Below are positions 25,269 through 32,958 of a DNA stretch of 46,843 nucleotides, piece by piece; position 1 is the first letter of the stretch; each line of letters starts with the position of its first letter. The notes under the pieces are model-generated. The model was not told the DNA's origin. It ran no database searches and was given only the letters and a program-made list of their open reading frames with translations. The DNA comes from an uncultured Muribaculaceae bacterium. GTDB lineage: Bacteria; Bacteroidota; Bacteroidia; Bacteroidales; Muribaculaceae. The stretch lies in assembly GCA_910583795.1 (NCBI GenBank), contig CAJTZQ010000028.1:1-46843 (forward strand), in the 5' to 3' direction. The translations under genes were made by a program, and so were the position numbers.

Positions 25269-25285
25269 GGTTTATAAAATAAACC
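25269..25285. promoter_or_regulatory. Candidate operator 2 (GTTTA-N5-TAAAC)
   Basis: GGTTTATAAAATAAACC, inverted arms GGTTTA/TAAACC around five bases. Its core has the same half-sites and spacing as operator 1, 79 bases away, and it lies between the leader hairpin and the start codon at 25314. Two sites would allow looping or roadblock repression. Confidence 0.55.
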
Positions 25286-25313
25286 AAATCTCAACACTCT
25301 AAATTTCTATAAT

Positions 25314-25940
25314 ATGGAAGAAAGAAAACTCACTGAAAAGGAGAGTCTCGAGGTTATAACTTCGATGATTGCCCGCACAAAACAACGTTACATCGGGAAC
25401 GGAAACATTTTGCTCATGTGGGGTTATCTCGTAGTAAGCACAACAATCCTGGTATGGATTATGCTTACTACAACACATAAAAATGCATGGAATTGGCTTT
25501 GGTTTGCCATTCCAGTGATAGGGTGTAGTGTGACACCTTTCATGGCACGTCGGCAGGAACGAGATTATGGAGCCGTTACATATTCGGACAAAGTAACATC
25601 TCAGCTTTGGACTATATTCGGTATCTCAGAAATTGTTTTGACACTTATGTGCCTCGGATTTCAATTTCTTGGGGATATAAATTGCTGGAAAGCCATGTTG
25701 ACATACACGTTGGTGACAGCTCCCGTAGCAGAAATAGCACAGGGACTTATAATTAAAGAAAAATCTCTTATAATAGGAGGGATAATAGGTCTGTTAGCCG
25801 GATTAATTACCATCTGTTGTGTGGCGGGAGGAATAACGCTTTATGCCTATTGGTTCATGCCTCTTTTTATAGGAGTGTTCATAGTAATGATGATTGTCCC
25901 GGGTCATATTCTTAATTATAAAGCACGAAAGAAGAAATGA
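25314..25940 (+). CDS. Six-helix membrane protein paired with a regulator
   Basis: A 208-residue protein with a short charged N-terminus (MEERKLTEKESLEVITSMIARTKQRY) and about six hydrophobic segments (near residues 35-55, 60-76, 100-118, 128-143, 152-172 and 178-198). The tail LNYKARKKK is basic. The family is unnamed to me; similar proteins are commonly paired with a small winged-helix regulator in Bacteroidetes. The stop overlaps the next gene's start by ATGA, so the two are translated together. The promoter and two candidate operators lie directly upstream. Confidence 0.7.
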   Translation: MEERKLTEKESLEVITSMIARTKQRYIGNGNILLMWGYLVVSTTILVWIMLTTTHKNAWNWLWFAIPVIGCSVTPFMARRQERDYGAVTYSDKVTSQLWTIFGISEIVLTLMCLGFQFLGDINCWKAMLTYTLVTAPVAEIAQGLIIKEKSLIIGGIIGLLAGLITICCVAGGITLYAYWFMPLFIGVFIVMMIVPGHILNYKARKKK

Positions 25941-26218
25941 AAGAGCTTGATCCGCTTCTACACTCGCAACTCCGGCTTGCAGTCATGTCCATTCTTATGA
26001 ATGTAGAGGAAGCAGATTTTGTTTATCTCAAAGAGAAAACTGAATCTACTGCCGGAAATCTGAGTGTGCAACTTGACAAACTTTCTTCTGCCGGTTATAT
26101 ATCAGTTGAAAAAGGGATGTCAGGAAAACGTCCGAGAACCACTTGCGCCATAACGAACGAAGGGCGCAAGGCATTTGAAGAATATGTCGAAGCATTAAGA
26201 ACCTATCTTAATCTCTAA
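25937..26218 (+). CDS. Small winged-helix DNA-binding regulator
   Basis: A 93-residue protein made of a single MarR/ArsR-like winged-helix domain, of the short winged-helix DNA-binding class. Helix-turn-helix: LRLAVMSILMNVEEADFVYLKEKTESTAGNLSVQLDKLSSAGYISVEK, given by parts: sensor helix LRLAVMSILM, recognition helix GNLSVQLDKLSSAGY. The wing follows (GMSGKRPRTTCAITNEGRKAF). It has no ligand domain, so it may be controlled by its membrane partner, with which it shares an ATGA overlap. Autoregulation through the GTTTA-N5-TAAAC sites is likely (inference). A strong terminator follows at 26255. Confidence 0.85.
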   Translation: MKELDPLLHSQLRLAVMSILMNVEEADFVYLKEKTESTAGNLSVQLDKLSSAGYISVEKGMSGKRPRTTCAITNEGRKAFEEYVEALRTYLNL

Positions 26219-26254
26219 CCTACACAAATATAGGCAATAAATATATGTTCCTCT

Positions 26255-26289
26255 GAGAGGAAGTGCTTTCTGATTAAGCCCTTCCTCTC
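26255..26289 (+). terminator. Terminator of the regulator operon
   Basis: GAGAGGAAG, a T/C mismatch, then GCTT pairs with AAGC and CTTCCTCTC around a short loop, followed by AATTTTTA. It lies 36 bases after the regulator's stop codon. Confidence 0.85.
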
Positions 26290-26446
26290 AATTTTTATAA
26301 TGATCATCTACCAGTCATAGCAAATAATCATCAATAGTATTATTTACAATAGTATAAAAATCAATTAACTTGTCTTGAAAATGAGAATAACCTGATAATA
26401 ACAGTATTTAAAATTAAAACAATCCAAAATATTGTTATTCATCAGA

Positions 26447-26478
26447 GTTGATGCTTTGAAATGAATTTGTTAAATTTG
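26447..26478 (+). promoter_or_regulatory. Promoter of the DUF3857 gene pair
   Basis: GTTG at 26447-26450 (one base off TTTG), a 20-base spacer and TAAATTTG at 26471-26478, a full -7 match. The start codon at 26529 is about 45 bases past the predicted start site. The rest of 26290-26446 holds nothing recognised. Confidence 0.65.
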
Positions 26479-26528
26479 TAGCAGGATTCAATTGATATTA
26501 ATAAACAACAAAACAAATAACAACTTAT

Positions 26529-28499
26529 ATGAAGAAAACAGCTTTATTCATTTTGGGGCTTTTCTCGCTAAACGGGATCATGATAGCCCAAAGCTGGAAG
26601 CCTCTGCAGGCTGATGCAAATGCTGAGAAAGCTTTCGTCGAAAGTCCTTCTGTAGTGCTTCTCGACAGCACAAGCGTGAATGTATCCGAACTTGGTTCCG
26701 GCACATTTGTTATCCGTCGTGTAATTCAAATTAACAATGAAAAGGGGGCTCTTGCAAACCGCGTAATCAAATACGATTATGACCCACTGACCGCAGATGC
26801 TGAATTTGCAGAGATGAAAATTTACCACCCGGATGGAAGTGTTACAGATCTCAACGTAAAAGAAGCCTGCGATTATGCAGCTCCGGCAAGAGCAATCTAT
26901 TGGGGAGCCCGTCAGATCATGATGGAGCCGGGGATGCTTACCCCCGGTGATGTAATCGACTACACCATCAATAAAAAAGGTTTCACATACGCACTCCTTG
27001 CAGCCTCAGAAGAAAACGATGAAGAGCGATTTGTTCCTCCGATGCGTGGTGAATTCTATGATATAGTTCCATTTTGGGTGACCGAGCCAACTGTCAGAAA
27101 AGTTTATAGGGTGAGTGTCCCCCGAAGTAAAGATGTGCAATACGAGTTTTTTCAGGGAGATTGCGCGAGTTCTGTAAAACTTGACGGAGACCGTAGAGTC
27201 TATACATTCTCCATCAATAATGCACTTCCTTTTGAAAGCGAACCAAATATGGTTGACCGTTTCGATGTGGCTCCAAAATTGATGATGTCGTCAACTCCCG
27301 ATTGGAAAGAAAAATCTCTATGGTTCCATAAAGTAAATGAAGACTATGGCAGTTTCGAACCGACACCCGAGGCTCAGGCTAAGGTTAACGAAATTATAAA
27401 AGGGAAGAAGACGGAAATGGAAAAAATATCCGCTCTAACACACTGGGTCGCTGACAATATGCGTTATTCCGGAATTTCCATGGGAAAGGGAGAGGGATAT
27501 ACACTACACAACACCCAAACAAATTTCACCGATCGCGCCGGCGTCTGCAAAGATAAAGCCGCTCTTTTGATCTCTATGTTGCGTATGGCTGGTTTTGAGG
27601 CTTATCCAGCCATGACTATGGCTGGTTCAAGAATAGAACAGATTCCTGCCGACCATTTCAATCATTGTGTTGCTGTCGTAAAGCTCAGCAATGGCGAATA
27701 CATTCCATTGGATCCTACCTGGGTACCGTTCAATCGCGAAATATGGTCAAGTGCCGAACAACAACAAAACTATCTTCCCGGACTTCCTGAGGGCAGCGAT
27801 CTTCTTCTGACCCCGGTCTCCGACCCTTCAAATCATCTTTTCAAAATTGTTGCGAACACAAAACTAAATGCAGACGGTTCATTATCCGGAACGTTCACAA
27901 TATATGCGGAGGGACAATCGGATGCCGCAGTGCGCCGTCCGTTCCTTCAGGGTTATGCCGAAAGGGTGGAGAGAACTCTCGAATCGGAACTGCTTCGCGT
28001 ATCTCCTCAGGCAAAGCTGATTAGCTGGAAAGCCAACGATCCCAAGAATTACGAGAAAGCTCCTATTACCCTCACAATGACTTTTTCGATACCTGATTAT
28101 GCAACAGCTGCCGACGGCGTTATGATATGTCGACCCCTTGTGTTGTCTAATCTTTATGGTGGCGTACGTTCATTCCTCCGCGTCAATACAGATAACGAGA
28201 ATCGCAAATACGGATTCAAAGATTCCTGCTCAAGATTGGTTGAGTTGCAAGAGACTATGACTCTTCCCTCCGGTTATGTATGGGCGGAAGGAAGCAATGC
28301 AAACCAGGCAACGGATGCTGAATCAGATGTGGCTTCATTCAGAAGTGAACTAAAAAGCGACCGAAATAAGATTAAGATCAATGCTACGCTATCTCTCGGC
28401 AAGAGGGTATATGATGCAGAAGATTGGGCAGACTTCCGCAATGCCGTGAAGAGCTATAAAGATCTTGCAGATTCAGAATTGGTATTTATTAAGAAATGA
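26529..28499 (+). CDS. DUF3857/transglutaminase-like secreted protein
   Basis: A 656-residue protein with a signal peptide (MKKTALFILGLFSLNGIMIAQ). Residues 45-240 form a DUF3857 beta domain (RRVIQINNEKGALANRV, MKIYHPDGSVTDL). Residues 290-400 are a transglutaminase-like core with an intact triad: C340 in DRAGVCKDKAALLISMLRMAG, H379 in DHFNHCVAVV, D395 in IPLDPTW. The C-terminal part is a DUF2569/3858-like beta region. Likely periplasmic or surface-attached; such proteins may cleave or crosslink peptides, but no substrate is known. It is followed 7 bases later by a second DUF3857 protein. Confidence 0.85.
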   Translation: MKKTALFILGLFSLNGIMIAQSWKPLQADANAEKAFVESPSVVLLDSTSVNVSELGSGTFVIRRVIQINNEKGALANRVIKYDYDPLTADAEFAEMKIYHPDGSVTDLNVKEACDYAAPARAIYWGARQIMMEPGMLTPGDVIDYTINKKGFTYALLAASEENDEERFVPPMRGEFYDIVPFWVTEPTVRKVYRVSVPRSKDVQYEFFQGDCASSVKLDGDRRVYTFSINNALPFESEPNMVDRFDVAPKLMMSSTPDWKEKSLWFHKVNEDYGSFEPTPEAQAKVNEIIKGKKTEMEKISALTHWVADNMRYSGISMGKGEGYTLHNTQTNFTDRAGVCKDKAALLISMLRMAGFEAYPAMTMAGSRIEQIPADHFNHCVAVVKLSNGEYIPLDPTWVPFNREIWSSAEQQQNYLPGLPEGSDLLLTPVSDPSNHLFKIVANTKLNADGSLSGTFTIYAEGQSDAAVRRPFLQGYAERVERTLESELLRVSPQAKLISWKANDPKNYEKAPITLTMTFSIPDYATAADGVMICRPLVLSNLYGGVRSFLRVNTDNENRKYGFKDSCSRLVELQETMTLPSGYVWAEGSNANQATDAESDVASFRSELKSDRNKIKINATLSLGKRVYDAEDWADFRNAVKSYKDLADSELVFIKK

Positions 28500-28506
28500 C
28501 AATAAG

Positions 28507-30081
28507 ATGAAGAAATATATATTTACAGCAGTTTGCGTCACCGCTTCTATAGTATCCTTCGCGCAGAAGAATGACGCTACACTAAATAATGTTACAGAGA
28601 CATATACTTTGAATCCGGATGGGTCAATCAACTATGATTATTCAAAATCAATGACCCTCCACACCCATCACTCATTCTTCTCACTGTTTGGAGAAACTTT
28701 TGTGGTGTATAATCCTGAATTTCAAAAACTGATAATAAATGAGTGCAAAACCACTCAAAAAGATGGAACAATTATCAAAGCTCCGGCAAATGCCTTCAAC
28801 GAAGTTCTTCCATCAGGCGCTGCCGATTCAAAAGATTATAACGGCTTGCGCGAGATGGTTATAACCCATACCGGTCTGGAACCTGACTGCACTGTAGACC
28901 TCTCATATACTATAAGCGGGACACCGGACGGATGCCCGACGCTCGATATAGATAAAATAATCCCGATGCAAGGTGCGAATATCAAGGAATACAACATCAT
29001 CGTTAATGTTCCACAAGGCACCAAACTCGATTGGTCTGTAACCGATTCCAATGTAAAACCGGTGATTTCAGGTAACACTTACAAGTGGACATTCCGAAAC
29101 ATTCCTGCAGCTGCGGGGGATTATTACGCACCCGCCTCACATAATGGGCAGCCGCGTATATCTGTAACTACTGCAGGATCACTTGAAGAAGCCCTTCGCC
29201 CTCTTACGGTCGAGACAATGGATATCTGTGAAGTGCCATCACAAATACTTGAAGGGAAGAATACTTCTGATGAAAAGGCAGAGGCGATCCAAAAATTCAT
29301 AGTCGAGAATATTGCCACTGGAAATGTCGTTCCTGAATTGACAGGCTACGGCTTCCGTCAGTGCGCCTCCGTGCTCGAAAGCGCTTTCGGGACACCTGCA
29401 GAAAAAGCTCTTGCCATGGCAAGACTTATGCGCTCAGCAGGTCTCGACGCTCAAGTTGTTGTTGCGTTCCCAAAGAATTTAAAAACGAGAAATATTAAGA
29501 ATATTTCCCAGTATCTTGTCAAGGCTGGAGACAAATTCTATGGGGTCAATAAGACAGGAATCTATGATGCTGAGTACCATGCTGACAGAGATGACATTGT
29601 AGATCTTGCGGGGAACCCTGTCTCTATTATTCTCACACCTCTTATAATAGATAATAATGTTGCAGTTGAATTGTCTGTTAAGGATGGAGAAGTTAAAACA
29701 GATGAAGGGAGTGTGGCAAAACGTGGTTCATATTGGGTCTATACAATTCCTGAAAGTAAAAAAGGGATAGATTCATGGGGAATAAAACAGCTTAATTCTC
29801 ACCGATCCGACTGGTTTGAACTACGTTCTCCGATCACCGAGAGCGATTGCTTCACAATTAAACTTGACGGATTGAAATCACTGACTAAAAATTCTGATAT
29901 CAATCTTGAAAATGAAGTGGGTTGCATACGTTTGTCAATTGAAAACAATGGAACAGAAGTAATATTACGTCGAGAAATTAAACTCAATAAGAGTATCTAT
30001 TCTCCAGCTGAATATCCATTAGTTAGAAAACTCCTTCTTGATTGGTATTCACCCGCATTCCGACGGATAGTCTTGAAATAA
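28507..30081 (+). CDS. DUF3857-type secreted protein with dead transglutaminase fold
   Basis: A 524-residue protein from the ATG at 28507 (MKKYIFTAVCVTASIVSFAQ, a clear signal peptide); an upstream frame start at 28465 lies inside the preceding gene. Residues 25-240 match DUF3857 (NPDGSINYDYSKSMTLHTHHSF, LEPDCTVDLSYTISG). Near residue 297 the transglutaminase helix is recognisable, AFGTPAEKALAMARLMRSAG, but the catalytic Cys position holds Pro (GTPAEKA against GVCKDKA in its neighbour). It is probably a binding partner of the active upstream protein, with which it is co-transcribed. A terminator follows at 30104. Confidence 0.8.
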   Translation: MKKYIFTAVCVTASIVSFAQKNDATLNNVTETYTLNPDGSINYDYSKSMTLHTHHSFFSLFGETFVVYNPEFQKLIINECKTTQKDGTIIKAPANAFNEVLPSGAADSKDYNGLREMVITHTGLEPDCTVDLSYTISGTPDGCPTLDIDKIIPMQGANIKEYNIIVNVPQGTKLDWSVTDSNVKPVISGNTYKWTFRNIPAAAGDYYAPASHNGQPRISVTTAGSLEEALRPLTVETMDICEVPSQILEGKNTSDEKAEAIQKFIVENIATGNVVPELTGYGFRQCASVLESAFGTPAEKALAMARLMRSAGLDAQVVVAFPKNLKTRNIKNISQYLVKAGDKFYGVNKTGIYDAEYHADRDDIVDLAGNPVSIILTPLIIDNNVAVELSVKDGEVKTDEGSVAKRGSYWVYTIPESKKGIDSWGIKQLNSHRSDWFELRSPITESDCFTIKLDGLKSLTKNSDINLENEVGCIRLSIENNGTEVILRREIKLNKSIYSPAEYPLVRKLLLDWYSPAFRRIVLK

Positions 30082-30103
30082 TATAAAACTATCAATAAAC
30101 GGA

Positions 30104-30145
30104 AGCCGGCGATTTTACTACAATAGCTAAGTAAGATCGCCGGTT
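30104..30145 (+). terminator. Terminator after the DUF3857 pair
   Basis: CCGGCGATTTTACT (30106-30119) pairs with AGTAAGATCGCCGG (30130-30143) with one G-T wobble, followed by TTCTTATTT. It lies 23 bases past the plus-strand stop. The minus-strand comEC gene ends 60 bases away and may use it too. Confidence 0.8.
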
Positions 30146-30205
30146 CTTATTTGCTTATCATTAACTTTAAAAATTCTGTGAGCCTACAAAAAATTTAGTC
30201 ACAGA

Positions 30206-32200
30206 CTACAATTCAATCTCCAAAGGTCCATCAAGACGCAAGGAGTGGATAGTCGACATGCCCATATTCTTGGCTTCCTCTAACAAAGCTTTTTCTCTCT
30301 TTTTTCTAATAGAAGAATGAAGAATGACTTTATCAAATTTCTCAAGTCCAGGAATATCTTTAAGCGACAGATCACCAAATCCAGAACTTAAAAGAAGATA
30401 TCTTTTCTTTTTCTTTGATCTGTACGCTTTATCATATTTGGAATAGATTTCTTCACCTGACTTAAGCCATCCGGGAATACTATCGATAAAACCCTTACAA
30501 TCTACAGATATAATTTCCGACTGGTCACGAACGATTCTACTAACCATATTTCGAGGAAATATCGTCTGGCTTTCCTTGCTTCCTTCATAAAAAACCATAG
30601 AGATATCACGATACTTCTTTTGAAATATCATACTGTCTTTAGTAGAAGAAGCCAAGACAGGCGTTATAATGACAGACCCTATTAAGAAAATTGAAGCGAT
30701 TATAAACACGGCAAGTTTTTTTCTACGGTTTATTGCGTAACCAAGAATAAGAATTCCAAGAATCCATAAAATTACAACAGGGAGTGTGGCTTTGAAATCA
30801 AGAGTATAATTTCCGATTGAGGCTATGTAATTGACAATATAGCTAAAGAATTCATAACCCATATCGAGAATATATGCCATAATAGATAAATCTATCCCAA
30901 ACATCAGGAATGCGGTATACAATATTGCCACAAACATGTATAAAGGTAAAAAAGGCAATATGACCAGATTAGCCGGTAGAAAAAGTAGAGGTATCCTTTT
31001 AAAATAATAAGACACTAAAACCCATGTACCTATCGTGGCAACGAGCGACACGAGTACGAAAGACGTCATAAGATGAAGTTTAGGATGCAGATGACGGTTG
31101 ACAGGATTCAATTGAGCGGCAAACATCAATATACATGCCACACTGAGAAAACTTAATTGCAAACCAACATTATAAATTGCTGACGGATCAAGAAGAAGTA
31201 TCACGAAACAAGAGGCAAGAAGAGCGTTGCCGGCGTTTTTTCGTCTTTGAAACGACAAAGAAATCACAACAAACGTTGCCATGACACAAGCCCTGAACGT
31301 GGAAGGAGCAAAACCGGTGAGAAATGCAAATATCCAGATTCCAATAACGGCAATCCAATAACGGGGTCTGTTTAGTCCTGCCAAAGCAAACGGGAACAAT
31401 AATATCATGAAAATTCCCATTACTATTGCAACGTGCATACCGCTGAGTGCTAACACATGGGCAACACCGGCATCACTAAAAGAGTTTTTAGTTTCAGTTG
31501 TAATAAAAGATTTGTCGCCAAGTAAAAAGGCAATTAAAAAATCTACTGTATTTCTATCAAGAGAAGATTTTTCAAGGCATATCTCAATCCTATCTCGCCA
31601 TAGAGAAGACCTGGAAAAGAATGAACTGTTGAATCCTTTTATCTTAATGTTGTCAGCATTGGCATTTGAACGATACAAATAGCCCTCTCTTTTCATTCTA
31701 TCCGCATAACCTGTCGACCTATAGTTAGGATCATCAACAATAGGATAAATCTTACCTTTAAATACAATAATATCACCTTTTTTTGTAGTAATTCCATCAG
31801 AATTTAGAATAATCTTAGAATTTCTGCATTCCGATATTTTACCGGCTTTATCTACAGTATTGAGCAATTTGACTTTCAATCTATCACCCCCTGCAAAAGA
31901 CTGTATATCCATTACTTCACCTTCGGCACCTATAATAGAATTTATTGTATCCTTACTGAATTCTTGAGGTCTATGATAGATTGATGCAAAAACACCTACT
32001 CCTAAAAATAGGAAAAATACCCAAACATGATGAACAGGATTGAGTTTTAAAGCCCTTAAAGGGGTCTTACTTTTTAAAAGTAAAAATAAATACAGGCACA
32101 CTGCTATTGCCACCGGAATTAATCCCCAGACAGGACCATTGAGATAGTCACCCAATAGTATTCCGACAACTAACGCGAATAGGGGTAAAAGAAATGACAT
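30206..32200 (-). CDS. comEC: ComEC/Rec2-type DNA-uptake channel protein
   Basis: A polytopic membrane protein of about 664 residues. A DUF4131-like N-terminal part (residues 1-190) with an OB-like soluble segment is followed by the ComEC competence domain with the signature HVLALSGMHVAIVMG and FLTGFAPSTFRACVMA. The C-terminal soluble part (about 530-664) lacks the HxHxDH metal site of the beta-lactamase-like domain found in Bacillus-type ComEC, as is common in Bacteroidetes. ComEC carries single DNA strands across the inner membrane. I chose the Met at 32200 (MSFLLPLFALV); the longer form overlaps aroE by 22 bases. Confidence 0.88.
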   Translation of the reverse strand: MSFLLPLFALVVGILLGDYLNGPVWGLIPVAIAVCLYLFLLLKSKTPLRALKLNPVHHVWVFFLFLGVGVFASIYHRPQEFSKDTINSIIGAEGEVMDIQSFAGGDRLKVKLLNTVDKAGKISECRNSKIILNSDGITTKKGDIIVFKGKIYPIVDDPNYRSTGYADRMKREGYLYRSNANADNIKIKGFNSSFFSRSSLWRDRIEICLEKSSLDRNTVDFLIAFLLGDKSFITTETKNSFSDAGVAHVLALSGMHVAIVMGIFMILLFPFALAGLNRPRYWIAVIGIWIFAFLTGFAPSTFRACVMATFVVISLSFQRRKNAGNALLASCFVILLLDPSAIYNVGLQLSFLSVACILMFAAQLNPVNRHLHPKLHLMTSFVLVSLVATIGTWVLVSYYFKRIPLLFLPANLVILPFLPLYMFVAILYTAFLMFGIDLSIMAYILDMGYEFFSYIVNYIASIGNYTLDFKATLPVVILWILGILILGYAINRRKKLAVFIIASIFLIGSVIITPVLASSTKDSMIFQKKYRDISMVFYEGSKESQTIFPRNMVSRIVRDQSEIISVDCKGFIDSIPGWLKSGEEIYSKYDKAYRSKKKKRYLLLSSGFGDLSLKDIPGLEKFDKVILHSSIRKKREKALLEEAKNMGMSTIHSLRLDGPLEIEL

Positions 32201-32202
32201 AA

Positions 32203-32937
32203 TCAGGATTGCCAGATCTCCCAAGCAGCAAGGGCCTGCAGATGAAGCATCTCAAGACCATTCTTGACAACAGCACCTTGATTTTTCGATTTTGCCATGA
32301 AAGTTGTCATTTCGGGGTTATACACCACATCATAGCAAAGATGGTCAGAAGAAACAAGATGGTAGGGGATAGCAGGAGCATCATCAACATTTGGCCACAT
32401 ACCAAGTGGAGTTGTATTGACTATTATCAGATTTTCAGCCATTATCCCTGGAGTCAAATCTTCATAAGAAATTGTATCTTCCGAAGCTTTCCGGGATACT
32501 CTTGTGACATTGATTCCAAGTGACTTCAATGCATAGACAACAGCTTTTGATGCCCCCCCTGTACCAAGCACAAGTGCTTTCTTCATATTTGGTTTTAAAA
32601 GAGGTAGAATGGAATTTCTGAAACCTATAGCATCTGAATTGTAACCCCTTAAAATAGTTTTCTCGTGATTTCTTTCCACTTTGACAACGTTCACTGCTCC
32701 AATCTCTTCAGCCTCATCGGATAGGGATGTGAGATATGGAATTATCTGCTGCTTATAAGGGATTGTGACATTAAAACCTTTCAGATCTTTGTGATCATTA
32801 ATCAAAGATTCAACACAATTTATTTCCGGAAGTGGGAATAACATATATGATTCATTTATACCTTCATTCTCAAATTTCTTATTAAAGAAGTCTGCTGAGA
32901 AGGAATGTCCAAGTGGATTACCAATTAGTCCATACAT
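32203..32937 (-). CDS. aroE: Shikimate dehydrogenase
   Basis: A 244-residue NADP-dependent enzyme that reduces 3-dehydroshikimate in the shikimate pathway. The substrate site is seen as LIGNPLGHSFSADFFN (Ser pair), NVTIPYKQ with the catalytic Lys, and GYNSDAIGF with the catalytic Asp (GxNTD-type). The NADP loop is VLGTGGASKAVVYAL, and the C-terminal KNGLEMLHLQALAAWEIW is typical. It is slightly shorter than E. coli AroE (272), usual for Bacteroidetes. It overlaps or abuts comEC. Confidence 0.94.
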   Translation of the reverse strand: MYGLIGNPLGHSFSADFFNKKFENEGINESYMLFPLPEINCVESLINDHKDLKGFNVTIPYKQQIIPYLTSLSDEAEEIGAVNVVKVERNHEKTILRGYNSDAIGFRNSILPLLKPNMKKALVLGTGGASKAVVYALKSLGINVTRVSRKASEDTISYEDLTPGIMAENLIIVNTTPLGMWPNVDDAPAIPYHLVSSDHLCYDVVYNPEMTTFMAKSKNQGAVVKNGLEMLHLQALAAWEIWQS

Positions 32938-32958
32938 AATATTCTGATAATTATATTA

